A stretch of DNA of 35,245 nucleotides. It comes from Nitriliruptoraceae bacterium (GTDB taxonomy: Bacteria > Actinomycetota > Nitriliruptoria > Nitriliruptorales > Nitriliruptoraceae). Positions 22,611 through 30,290 of the stretch are shown here, in pieces. Each line of letters begins with the position of its first letter. The stretch's first letter is position 1. A program made the translations under genes and the position numbers. The notes under the pieces are model-generated. The model had not been told where the DNA came from. It made no database searches and saw nothing but the letters and a program-made list of their open reading frames with translations. The stretch is taken from positions 1-35,245 of the forward strand of contig JAFIEQ010000029.1 of NCBI GenBank assembly GCA_020832455.1, in the 5' to 3' direction.

Positions 22611-23476
22611 TGGCCGGACCCCTGCCGCGGTCCGGGCTGCTGGACACCCACGCCCACCTGTGGGACTGGCAGCTCGAGCACTACGACTGGATGACGGCCG
22701 ATCTCGAGGCCATCCGGCGGCCGTTCACGAGCGAGGACCTCGTCGCCACGGTCACCCCCCACGGGGTCGACGGGGTCGTGCTGGTCCAGACCTGTTCCTC
22801 GGAGCGTGAGACCGAGGAGTACCTCGGTCTCGCGCACCGGCAGGCGCTGATCGTCGGGGTGATCGGGTGGGTGGACCTGACCGCCGCCGACGTGGACGAC
22901 CGTCTCGCCCGACTGCGCGCGCACCCGGGTGGCGGCGCGCTCGTCGGCATCCGCCACCAGGTCCACGACGAGGACGACCCCGACTGGCTGGACCGGGCCG
23001 AGGTCCGCCGGGGGATCGCGGCGGTCGGCGCCGCCGGGCTCACCTTCGATCTGCTCGTCCGGGAGCGCGAACTGCCAGCCGCGGAGCGCCTGGTCGCCGA
23101 CCTGCCGGAGCAGCGGTACGTGATCGACCACCTCGCCAAGCCGCGCATCGCCGAGCGCGTGCGCGACCCCTGGGCGGGCCGGATCACCCGGGTCGCGGCG
23201 CACGAACAGGTGGCGTGCAAGCTGTCGGGGTTGGTCACGGAAGCCGCGTGGGCGTCGTGGACCCTCGACGATCTGGCGCCCTACGTCGAGGTCGCACTCG
23301 AGGCGTTCGGGCCGTCGCGACTGCTGTTCGGCGGGGACTGGCCGGTCGCGACGCTGGCCGCCGACTACGGCGAGGTGCTGACGGTCACGCGGGCGTTGCT
23401 CGACGGGCTCAGCACCTCGGAGCAGCAGCGCATCCTCGCGGGGACCGGCGTGGAGGTCTACCGACTCACCGGCTGA
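22610..23476 (+). CDS. Amidohydrolase, probable L-fuconolactonase
   Basis: This 288-residue amidohydrolase-2 (TIM-barrel metal-dependent) enzyme fits the lactonases that open L-fucono-lactone to L-fuconate. Motifs are the first metal-binding strand LLDTHAHLWDW (HxH), IDHLAKP for the later histidine, CKLSGLVTEA, and the terminal FGGDWPVATL carrying the catalytic Asp. The start overlaps the dehydrogenase stop by one base (TGATG), a strong sign of a common pathway. It is the last gene of a two-gene rightward operon and converges on the SorC gene with only a ten-base gap. Confidence 0.9.
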   Translation: MAGPLPRSGLLDTHAHLWDWQLEHYDWMTADLEAIRRPFTSEDLVATVTPHGVDGVVLVQTCSSERETEEYLGLAHRQALIVGVIGWVDLTAADVDDRLARLRAHPGGGALVGIRHQVHDEDDPDWLDRAEVRRGIAAVGAAGLTFDLLVRERELPAAERLVADLPEQRYVIDHLAKPRIAERVRDPWAGRITRVAAHEQVACKLSGLVTEAAWASWTLDDLAPYVEVALEAFGPSRLLFGGDWPVATLAADYGEVLTVTRALLDGLSTSEQQRILAGTGVEVYRLTG

Positions 23477-23486
23477 GCGCGACGTG

Positions 23487-24446
23487 TCACCCCTCGTCGT
23501 GCGTCAGCATCAGGGTGGCGGTCGGGGCGTCGGTGACCAGGGTGTCGACGATGCCGGTGCGCAGCGCCGCGCGGATCGCCCGGGCCTTGGAGGCGCCGGC
23601 GGCCACCCCGATGACGCGGGGGATGGCCCGCAGCTGCGCCGCGCTGATCGCGATCAGCCGCTGCGCGATCGGCGGCTCGATCTCCTGACCGTCGTCGTCG
23701 AACACGCTGGCGCAGATGTCACACACCGCACCTGCGGCGAGCAGGTCGTCGCGATCGTCCTCGGGCAGCGCCAGGTGCAGCGAGGACGACGGGGGGTTCC
23801 ACGAGCCGATCCCGACCAGCGCCACCGTCAGTCGATCGAACCACTCCAGGGTGTCGACCACGGGCGAGGTGCCACGGACGCTGCGCGCGACCCCCGGATC
23901 GTCCACGACCAACGGCGCGTGCAGTGGGTAGGCGGTCACCGCACCGAAGCGCCCGAGTCGCTGCACCGTGTCGAGCGAGCTGCGCGCGCCGTCCGGGGTG
24001 CGTACCCCGCCGACGAGTTGGATGGCCGTGATGCGGGCGAGGTCCTGCGCCGCCGCCGCGGTCGCCGTGGCATCCAGTACCCGCCCCCAGGACACCCCGA
24101 GCACGTCCTCGTCCGACAGCACCTCCTGCAGGTGCGCGGCGGCCAACTCCCCGAGCAGCCGGAGCAGGTCCCCGTCGTCGCCGGGAGGTCGGGCCAGTAC
24201 CAGCGCGTCGGACAGCCCGAAGCGTCGCTCGAGCCCGGCCGCGAGCTCCACGTCGACGTCGGTCGGCCCATCGACCTCGATCCGCACGATGCCGAGCCGC
24301 TGGGCCTCGTCGAGCAGGCGGGCCACCTTGAACCGCGACAGGTTGACCTCGTCGGCGATCTGGCTCTTGTTGCGACCGTCGAGGTAGAACCGACGGGCGA
24401 TGTAGGCGGTGAGGGCGCGTTCGCGCGGCCGTGAGCGGACCTCCAT
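23487..24446 (-). CDS. SorC family transcriptional regulator
   Basis: This 319-residue protein has an N-terminal helix-turn-helix (ARRFYLDGRNKSQIADEVNLSRFKVARLLDEAQ) and a sugar-phosphate-binding domain of the SorC/DeoR-C type (LGVSWGRVLDATA, IQLVGGV, ALVGIGSWNPPSS, PRVIGVAAGASKARAIRAAL, LVTDAPTA). Such proteins sense a phosphorylated sugar and bind paired operators. ATG 24446 is preferred because GGAGG lies nine bases upstream; earlier in-frame starts are too close to it. It follows the inositol-phosphate synthase gene in the same direction by 73 bases and is probably co-transcribed, which gives autoregulation through the operators at 25908-25939. The same operators precede the sugar ABC operon. 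Confidence 0.9.
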   Translation of the reverse strand: MEVRSRPRERALTAYIARRFYLDGRNKSQIADEVNLSRFKVARLLDEAQRLGIVRIEVDGPTDVDVELAAGLERRFGLSDALVLARPPGDDGDLLRLLGELAAAHLQEVLSDEDVLGVSWGRVLDATATAAAAQDLARITAIQLVGGVRTPDGARSSLDTVQRLGRFGAVTAYPLHAPLVVDDPGVARSVRGTSPVVDTLEWFDRLTVALVGIGSWNPPSSSLHLALPEDDRDDLLAAGAVCDICASVFDDDGQEIEPPIAQRLIAISAAQLRAIPRVIGVAAGASKARAIRAALRTGIVDTLVTDAPTATLMLTHDEG

Positions 24447-24519
24447 CGCCATCAACCTCCGTCGGGAACGGGCCGTCCGGCCGCGCGCCGGTGCCGCGCG
24501 ACGTGGACGGGGTGGGGCA

Positions 24520-25878
24520 TCAGTCGTCCTGGGGCAGGTAGTCGTCGGCGTAGTACTCGACGCCGAGGTGGGTGATCTGCGACTCGCCGATCATCCAGCG
24601 CAGGGTGTTCTTGAGCTTGGTCTGCTGGATGTAGAGGTCGTGCTCCGGGTAGAGCCCGGGCGCGACCTGCGGCGACTTGAAGTAGAAGCTGAGCCACTCC
24701 TGGATCCCGGCCATCCCGGCCCGCTGGGCGAGGTCGAGGAACAGAGCGAGGTCGAGGCAGAGCGGGGCGGCCAGGATCGAGTCACGACACAGGAAGTTGA
24801 CCTTCAGCTGCATCGGGTAGCCGAGCCAACCGTGGAAGTCGATGTTGTCCCAGCCCTCCTTGTTGTCGCCGCGCGGCGGGTAGTAGTTGATGCGCACGAC
24901 GTGGTCGATCTCGCCGTAGAGGTCCGGGTACAGGTCGGGTTGCAGGATCGTGTCGAGCACCCCCAGCTTGGAGTGCTCCTTGGACTTGAACGCCTCCGGG
25001 TCGTCCAGCACCTCGCCGTCGCGGTTGCCCAGGATGTTGGTCGAGTACCAGCCGTCCATGCCCAACATGCGGGCCTTGAACATCGGCGCCAGGGAGGTCT
25101 TGACCATGGTCTGACCGGTCTTGAAGTCCTTGCCGCAGATCGGCACACCGGACGACGAGGCCAGGTCGCGCAGGGCCGGGACGTCCACGGTCAGGCTCGG
25201 GGCGCCGTTGGCGAACGGCACGCCCTCGAGCAGTGCCGCGTAGGCGTAGAGCATCGACGGACTGATCGCGTCGTGGTCGTCGTCGATCGCCGCATCGAAG
25301 GACTCGAGGTCCGCGTGGACCGGCGAGGGGTCGAGGTGCACCTCGGTCGACCCACACCAGATCATCACCATGCGGTCGCAGCCGTGCTGCTCCTGGAAGG
25401 CCTGGATGTCCTCCCGGATCGCCTCGACCAGCGCCCGCTTGGAACGCTCCGGCTTGACGTTCTCGCCGTCCAGCCGTCGGACGTAGTTCGCATCGAACGC
25501 CGCCGCCATCGGCTGCACCGCCCGGAGTTGCTCCGCAATGGGCTCGAGGTGCCGCCCGGCATCCAGCACGCCGGCTTTCTGCGCGGACACGTAGGCGTCG
25601 TCGGGGAACGGATCCCATGCTCCGAACACCAGGTCGTCGAGGGCGGCGAGGGGCACCACGTCGGCGATCTTCGGCGAGCGACCGTCGGTGCGCTTGCCCA
25701 GCCGCAGCGTCCCCACCTGCGACAGGGAGCCGACCGGTTCGGCCATCCCGCGGCGGATCAGTTCGACGCCGGCGATGAACGTGGTCGCGACGGCGCCCAG
25801 CCCGACACACAACACCCCCAACTTGCCCCCCGGTGGGGCGATGGTCGGGGCGGGTAGCGGGGTGCTGGACTCTGGCAT
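24520..25878 (-). CDS. myo-Inositol-1-phosphate synthase
   Basis: The 452-residue enzyme should convert glucose 6-phosphate to inositol 1-(3-)phosphate with bound NAD. Visible motifs: the Rossmann start GVLCVGLGAVATTFIAG, SLTVDVPALRDLA, the catalytic block GVPICGKDFKTGQTMVKTSLAP (about 215-236), GWYSTNILGNRDGEVL, and the C-terminal LKVNFLCRDSILAAPLCLDLALFLDLA. It belongs to the bacterial type of about 430-450 residues. ATG 25878 has GGGAG six bases upstream. The paired GCTCA/TGAGC operators just upstream are shared with the sugar ABC operon. Synthases making mycothiol or lipid inositol are usually not sugar-regulated, so a specialised or catabolic role is possible. The exact product is inferred from the family. 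Confidence 0.9.
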   Translation of the reverse strand: MPESSTPLPAPTIAPPGGKLGVLCVGLGAVATTFIAGVELIRRGMAEPVGSLSQVGTLRLGKRTDGRSPKIADVVPLAALDDLVFGAWDPFPDDAYVSAQKAGVLDAGRHLEPIAEQLRAVQPMAAAFDANYVRRLDGENVKPERSKRALVEAIREDIQAFQEQHGCDRMVMIWCGSTEVHLDPSPVHADLESFDAAIDDDHDAISPSMLYAYAALLEGVPFANGAPSLTVDVPALRDLASSSGVPICGKDFKTGQTMVKTSLAPMFKARMLGMDGWYSTNILGNRDGEVLDDPEAFKSKEHSKLGVLDTILQPDLYPDLYGEIDHVVRINYYPPRGDNKEGWDNIDFHGWLGYPMQLKVNFLCRDSILAAPLCLDLALFLDLAQRAGMAGIQEWLSFYFKSPQVAPGLYPEHDLYIQQTKLKNTLRWMIGESQITHLGVEYYADDYLPQDD

Positions 25879-25907
25879 GATGGTCTCCCGGGCGCTCGGA
25901 TCTCGAA

Positions 25908-25947
25908 GCTCATCTGAGCGTAGCCGGTCTCATGCGAGCGCTGTCCG
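25908..25947 (-). promoter_or_regulatory. Promoter and tandem operator of the inositol-phosphate synthase gene
   Basis: GCTCATCTGAGC (25908-25919) and TCTCATGCGAGC (25928-25939) lie 20 bp apart, matching the spacing and sequence of the pair at 9801-9832. On the minus strand a -10 box TACGCT (25922-25917) and a weak -35 CGGACA (25947-25942) are separated by 19 bases, so the operators overlap the promoter. The rest of the gap to 26187 shows no gene I can support. Confidence 0.58.
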
Positions 25948-26187
25948 TCGGTGGTCCGCGCAGGGGTCGTGGGTGTGCGCGTGCGCCCACGCGAGCGTCG
26001 ATCCCATCCCGTGCGGTCTGCAGAGCGCAACGCGCGCTGCTGCCTCGCGAGGTGCGTGGAGCGGGGGCCTCAGGGCCGCTGGTCCGCTCCTAGCGTCCGC
26101 GTCAGGCCGCATCCCGCCGCGGCACGGTCGCTCGCGGTGTGCGTGGCCGGGCACCGCGGGGGGGGCCCGTGGCCGAGCGGCGAGCGG

Positions 26188-27387
26188 ATGCAGGGGCTGT
26201 CGACGGGCGGCGCCCTCGGGCGCCGCGGTGGATCCTGGGCGCGCGCCCTCGCGGCGACGACCGTGCTCGCGCTGCTGGGCGCCGCGCTGCTGCGCCCGGT
26301 GCCCGCGGACGCGCAGGACGGCAGCGTCACGCTCGGGCAGGGCGCCTGGACCGCGACCAAGGGTGCGGCTGGTGTGCTCACCTACCAGGACGCCGAAGCC
26401 AGCGTCGTGTGGGTCGGGGAGCTCACCGGGACGTCGGTCTTCGCGGTCGTCGCCGGTTCGAGTAGCGGCTCCTGGACCTGGACCGGGGGTGCCGACATGC
26501 TGATCAGCACCCCGCAGGGCGACGTCCCGATGGCGCTGCAGTCCGTCGCCGGCGGGCCGCTGAGCGGCACCGGGTCCGGCTTCACGATGACCGGCGAGCA
26601 GACCACCACCGGGTCCGGCAGCTTCATGGGGATCACGACGGACATCGGGGCGAACGTCGCCCCCGTGGATCCGATCGACGTCCGGTTCGTCGACGCGAGC
26701 TGCTGGCACGCCTTCGGGGACTGGACCACGTCGCTCGATGACATGGCGGAGGAGTCGGGCTTCGCCGGCTCGCTGACCGGCTGGTACATCGCCTCCCCGC
26801 TGGGCTCCATCGGCGAGGACCTCGAGGTCGCCCGCGATCTCAACGATCGCTACGACGCACTCGCCCAGCAGGTCCGCGCGCTGCTGGGCAGCGGCGGGGT
26901 CACCGGACCCGCGCTGGTCGATGCGCTGCCACTGATCGATGAGGCGACCCGGTTGGAGTCCGAGGCGAGCGAGCTGCAGGACACCTGCGCCTTCCAGGAC
27001 GGGGCCGGGTTGTTCGCCACCCCGCTGACCAGCACGATCGCGAGTCTGGTGCTGGCGCTCGCCACCACCCTGGGTCCCAACGAGCTGTTCAACGCGAGCG
27101 TCCTGCTCGCGAACGTCGGTGCGGCGGGGGATTCCGCCAGTCGGGTGCTCGCCGGCCAGCTCGAGCAGGCCCTCGCCGAACAGGCACAGATGTGGCACGA
27201 CGTCTACGTCACGACGAGCGGTGCCCATCCCGACGGTCGCGCCTGCAGCGTCACCGAGCCGTGCATGGTCGACCCCGGACAGGTGCTGGACCTCCACCTC
27301 GCTGCCGGGATCCTGGGCTTCGACCTGACCGTGGAGGGCGTGCCGGTGTCCTACAACGCGCTGCTCACCGCGGGGGCGCCCCGATGA
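26188..27387 (+). CDS. Secreted protein of unknown function
   Basis: This 399-residue protein starts with a signal peptide: basic residues, then ALAATTVLALLGAALL and a likely cleavage after VPADAQ. I do not recognise the mature part. It begins with a beta-rich region (about 45-160) rich in Gly, Ser and Thr, with short repeats of TGSGSF/TGSGFTM type. It continues with a mostly helical part (LEVARDLNDRYDALAQQVRAL, then LTSTIASLVLALATTLG). Four cysteines near residues 171, 267, 352 and 358 may form disulfides. ATG 26188 is chosen because the signal peptide begins there; the frame is open back to 25951. The stop overlaps the next start (ATGA), so it is co-translated with a lipoprotein and the two probably act together at the cell surface. 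Confidence 0.75.
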   Translation: MQGLSTGGALGRRGGSWARALAATTVLALLGAALLRPVPADAQDGSVTLGQGAWTATKGAAGVLTYQDAEASVVWVGELTGTSVFAVVAGSSSGSWTWTGGADMLISTPQGDVPMALQSVAGGPLSGTGSGFTMTGEQTTTGSGSFMGITTDIGANVAPVDPIDVRFVDASCWHAFGDWTTSLDDMAEESGFAGSLTGWYIASPLGSIGEDLEVARDLNDRYDALAQQVRALLGSGGVTGPALVDALPLIDEATRLESEASELQDTCAFQDGAGLFATPLTSTIASLVLALATTLGPNELFNASVLLANVGAAGDSASRVLAGQLEQALAEQAQMWHDVYVTTSGAHPDGRACSVTEPCMVDPGQVLDLHLAAGILGFDLTVEGVPVSYNALLTAGAPR

Positions 27388-27935
27388 GCCGGGCGCGGCG
27401 GACCGCTCGTGAGGCGCTGGTGCTCGGCCTGCTGGCGTCGATGCTGGCGGGGTGTGCCGGCTGGGGCAGCCTGCTCGTCGACAGCGACGTCGAGGTGGCG
27501 ACTGAGTCCGAGGAGCCGGACGCCACCACCGTCGAGGAAGCGGACGACGGTGCCGTGGACCGTGCGGACGACGCGGATGTCGCGGACGAGGTCGATGAGC
27601 CGACGGCCGACGCCGTCGAGGTCGCGCCGGCCATCGATCTCGACCTCCCCGGCATCGAGCTGTTGACGCCGGCCAGCGGCGAGGGGCCTCGCCCGGAGCT
27701 GCGCTGGGCCGAGGTCGACGGTGCCAGCTCGTACCTGGTCGTGCTGCGTCGCGATGCCGACGGCGCCGCGAGCTGGGCCTGGCGGGGCACCGGCACGTCG
27801 GTCCCGGTCGGGCCGGTCGAGCAGCCGGGGCTCGGCGCGCCGGAGGTGGAGGCCGGGATGAGCTGGTCGGTGCTGGCGTTCGACGCCGCCGACGAACCGG
27901 TCGCCCAGAGCCGGGAACGTTCGATCGCGCCGTGA
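27384..27935 (+). CDS. Lipoprotein with acidic tether and fibronectin-like domain
   Basis: The 183-residue product has a signal peptide ending in the lipobox MLAGCAGW (Cys about residue 24), then about 60 residues dominated by Asp, Glu, Ala and Val. The C-terminal ~95 residues contain PRPELRWAEVDGASSYLVVLRRD, then WSVLAFDAADEPVAQS, a pattern often seen in fibronectin-III-like beta sandwiches. It should be anchored on the outside of the cytoplasmic membrane. The start overlaps the stop of the secreted-protein gene by four bases. No enzymatic motif is visible and the function is unknown. The acidic tether resembles those in the two sugar-binding lipoproteins in this window. Confidence 0.75.
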   Translation: MSRARRTAREALVLGLLASMLAGCAGWGSLLVDSDVEVATESEEPDATTVEEADDGAVDRADDADVADEVDEPTADAVEVAPAIDLDLPGIELLTPASGEGPRPELRWAEVDGASSYLVVLRRDADGAASWAWRGTGTSVPVGPVEQPGLGAPEVEAGMSWSVLAFDAADEPVAQSRERSIAP

Positions 27936-27955
27936 TCCGGCCGGCGTGGGTGACG

Positions 27956-28032
27956 TGGCGCCCTCGGCCCGAATCGAACGGGCGACCTACCGCTTAGGAG
28001 GCGGTTGCTCTATCCGACTGAGCTACGAGGGC
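27956..28032 (-). tRNA. tRNA-Arg (anticodon CCT)
   Basis: The minus strand folds into a complete cloverleaf. The acceptor stem is GCCCTCG pairing with CGAGGGC, with discriminator G and an encoded CCA (27956-27958). The D arm contains GCTCAGTCGGATAGAGC. The anticodon stem is ACCGC/GCGGT around the loop CTCCTAA, giving anticodon CCT for the AGG codon. The T arm has the standard GTTCGAATC loop. With CCA it is 77 bases long. No integrase gene or duplicated 3' end is visible nearby. Confidence 0.96.
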
Positions 28033-28230
28033 GGGGGGTCCGTAGAAGCGTCCGCGTGAGCCTCCGCGGGTTCCGGAGGCACGCGATCGCTGGTCACGGA
28101 GGTGGCGGGGAGACTACCGGCGGCGCTCGGCGGTCCCCGGGCACCGCGCCGGACCGGGCGTGGTCCGTCGCCCGCACCTGGCGATCGTCTCCCGCCGGAC
28201 ATCCCGGCAGGACATCCGGACGACATCCCG

Positions 28231-28246
28231 ATTGGTGCGTACCAAT
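28231..28246. promoter_or_regulatory. Perfect palindrome resembling a GntR/DasR-type site
   Basis: ATTGGTGCGTACCAAT is a six-base perfect inverted repeat with a four-base spacer. Its core TGGT-N4-ACCA is the same as in the DasR/NagR sites of amino-sugar regulons. It sits 20 bases past the kinase stop and about 200 bases upstream of the leftward tRNA gene, an odd place for an operator of the kinase operon. Confidence 0.5.
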
Positions 28247-28265
28247 AGGCGCGATCGTGGAGCGT

Positions 28266-29270
28266 TCAGTCGGTCCAGGTGGCCCGGTGGACCAGATCGC
28301 CGGCGCGGGCACGGACCTCGGACCACAGCAACGCGGCGGCACCGTCGATCGCCGTGCCGGCGGGCGCCGACCAGTCCACGTCGTCGCCCACCTCGGCCGT
28401 GACCCGCTGTCGGACCGGGCTGCGCATGAGGTCCTCGACCTCCAGCAGGGAGCCGGCCCACGACACGGTGCGGCTCGCCTCTCCGGGGCCGAGGCGTCGC
28501 ATCGCCGCGAGGATGGCAGCCGCGACCGACGTGGCCGCGTCCGCCCAGATCCGGCTCGCGAGCGCGTCGCCCGCCCGTGCCGCATCGGCGACGTCGGGGG
28601 CGAAGGAGGCGACGCGACGGACCCGGGCCGGGTCGGCGAGGATCGCGCCGGACAGCTCCTCGAGCGGACCGAACCGTGCCTCGGCAGCCGAGGCGAGCCT
28701 GGCGCTGCCGCCTCGCCCGTCATGGTGCTCCAACGCCGCGCGCAGCCCGGAACGTCCGATGGCGAAGCCGGACCCCGCGTCGCCGAGCAGGTGTCCCCAC
28801 CCGTCGACCTTCACGGCGCGGCCCCCGCCGTCGAGGCCGAGCACGACCGACCCGGTCCCGATGGCGGCCACCACGCCGGGCATCCCCGCGAGCGCGCCGA
28901 GGTGGGAGGTCACGACATCGGAGGCGACCACGACCTCGGCGAGGGCGAGGTGGGTGTACAGCTGGTCGCACAGCTCGCTGCGTCGCGACCAGACCTCACC
29001 GAGCCCGGTCAGGCCCGCGGCGACGGTGGTGATGCCTTCGAGTTCGACACCGGCGTTGCGGCACAACTCCGCGAGGTCGCGAGCGACCTGCTCGGGCCCA
29101 TCGAGCGGGGCCAGTGGGGCGATGCCAGACCCCTCGGCGATGATCCGGGGGCGTGCATCCTCGCCTTCCAGGACGGCCAGGCGGGTCCCGGTCTGGCCGC
29201 CATCGACCAGCAGGGCACGTGGCGGCGCCGCCGGCGGGACGCCGGCGGTGTCCGGAGCTGCTCCGGCCAC
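28266..29270 (-). CDS. BadF/BadG-type sugar kinase (GlcNAc kinase-like)
   Basis: This 334-residue ASKHA-fold ATPase belongs to the BadF/BadG/BcrA/BcrD family, whose stand-alone members include N-acetylglucosamine and related amino-sugar kinases. Motifs are the phosphate-1 loop LLVDGGQTGTRLAVL (about residue 20), AAIGTGSVVLGLDG for phosphate 2 (about 135), and the typical WGHLLGDAGSGFAIGRSGLRAAL (about 157-180). It lies downstream of the GntR regulator on the same strand, beside a divergent sugar ABC operon, so it should phosphorylate an imported sugar. The GTG at 29270 is used here, but the regulator frame runs 262 bases into this gene, so one of the two boundaries is doubtful. Confidence 0.86.
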   Translation of the reverse strand: MAGAAPDTAGVPPAAPPRALLVDGGQTGTRLAVLEGEDARPRIIAEGSGIAPLAPLDGPEQVARDLAELCRNAGVELEGITTVAAGLTGLGEVWSRRSELCDQLYTHLALAEVVVASDVVTSHLGALAGMPGVVAAIGTGSVVLGLDGGGRAVKVDGWGHLLGDAGSGFAIGRSGLRAALEHHDGRGGSARLASAAEARFGPLEELSGAILADPARVRRVASFAPDVADAARAGDALASRIWADAATSVAAAILAAMRRLGPGEASRTVSWAGSLLEVEDLMRSPVRQRVTAEVGDDVDWSAPAGTAIDGAAALLWSEVRARAGDLVHRATWTD

Positions 29271-30064
29271 GCTCCCAGCAAACCCGCCCTGCCGCTACCC
29301 GCCAGGGCGACGTCGCCCTGCCCGGACGCCCCGCCGGAGGAGATGTCCGCGACGATCGCGTAGCGGTCGCCCCGGAACAGCGACTGCGCCGCCTCGACGA
29401 TCTGCCCGCCCTGGTCGCGGGCCGTGGTGCGTACCAGCAGCGCCGGGGCGTGCAGCGCCACCCCCAGCGCCTCCGACTCGGTCTCCGAGGTGACCGTCGG
29501 CTCGATGACCTGTTGGACCTGGTCCACGCGCAGGCCGTAGCGCTCGTCGAGCACGGCGTACAGCGAGGCCTGGGCGAGGTCGTCTGCCCGGAGGCCCGGG
29601 ACCAGCGCGGCGGGGAGCTCGACCGTCTCCAGTGCCATGGGTTCGTCGTCCGCGAGGCGCAACCGGACCAGCTCCACCACCTCCGCGGAGGGGGAGATGC
29701 CCAGCCGCCTGGCGCTGCGCGGCCCGGCGATCCGCTGCTCGAAGGAGCGGACCCGACTCGATGGGGTGAGGCCGCGGCGGCGCATGTCCTGGGAGAACGA
29801 GGTGGTCGAGATCGGTTGGGTGATCTTCGGCTCGGCCACGTAGGTGCCGCTGCCCTGGCGTCGGATCAGCAGCCCCGCGCGCACCAGCTCGTCGACCGCA
29901 CGGCGCAGGGTGACGCGGGACACGTCGAACCGCTCGCACAACGCCCGCTCGGGCGGGATGGGGCTGCCAGCACTCATGCCGTCGATCAGCTCGAGGACGG
30001 CGTCACGGACACGGGTGTACTTGCGGTCCGGCGCGCCGGCGGTCGGGGGATCGATGGTGGTCAC
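29009..30064 (-). CDS. GntR family (HutC/DasR subfamily) transcriptional regulator
   Basis: The first ~243 residues are a complete HutC-type regulator. They comprise a winged helix (KYTRVRDAVLELIDGMSAGSPIPPERALCERFDVSRVTLRRAVDEL, then RRQGSGTYVA) and a UTRA effector domain (ISTTSFSQDMRRRGLTPSS to LFRGDRYAIVADIS). GTG 30064 has GAGGAGG nine to ten bases upstream. The frame does not stop after the UTRA domain, but continues for about 108 Arg/Pro/Ser-rich residues in the wrong frame of the kinase gene to 29009. This tail has no resemblance to the family and is probably not native. A single-base indel between about 29335 and 29270 would explain it. The divergent ABC operon and the kinase are its likely targets. 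Confidence 0.85.
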   Translation of the reverse strand: MTTIDPPTAGAPDRKYTRVRDAVLELIDGMSAGSPIPPERALCERFDVSRVTLRRAVDELVRAGLLIRRQGSGTYVAEPKITQPISTTSFSQDMRRRGLTPSSRVRSFEQRIAGPRSARRLGISPSAEVVELVRLRLADDEPMALETVELPAALVPGLRADDLAQASLYAVLDERYGLRVDQVQQVIEPTVTSETESEALGVALHAPALLVRTTARDQGGQIVEAAQSLFRGDRYAIVADISSGGASGQGDVALAGSGRAGLLGAWPEQLRTPPASRRRRRHVPCWSMAARPGPAWPSWKARMHAPGSSPRGLASPHWPRSMGPSRSLATSRSCAATPVSNSKASPPSPRA

Positions 30065-30167
30065 GGGACGCTGCCTCCTCGCGAGCGGCTCGCGGGTCCG
30101 GCCGATCGTCTCGACGGCTCGCCGCCACCGGACGATCATCGACCCGGCCCCCAGGCAGCATAACCAC

Positions 30168-30198
30168 ATCACAGACGAATCGGTGATTGGTATTGACA
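30168..30198 (+). promoter_or_regulatory. Dyad and -35 box upstream of the second sugar-binding protein
   Basis: ATCAC (30168-30172) and GTGAT (30183-30187) form an inverted repeat with a ten-base spacer, extended by ACCA on the left and TGGT on the right with one bulged base. A consensus -35 TTGACA (30193-30198) follows at once. The convincing -10 is missing at normal distance; TAC-rich sequence lies at 30221-30231. The dyad is a candidate GntR operator in the divergent gap 30065-30290. Confidence 0.4.
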
Positions 30199-30290
30199 AC
30201 TTGGCGACGAGCGCGTTCCCTACGGGTACTCGACCCGGTCATCGGATGGTGGACGACCGGGGCCAGGACGTTCGACACAGGGAGGTCTGT

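Noticed and set aside
27956..28032. tRNA-Arg as attachment site of an integrated element
   Set aside because: No integrase, no repeat of the tRNA 3' end and no change in composition is visible on either side.
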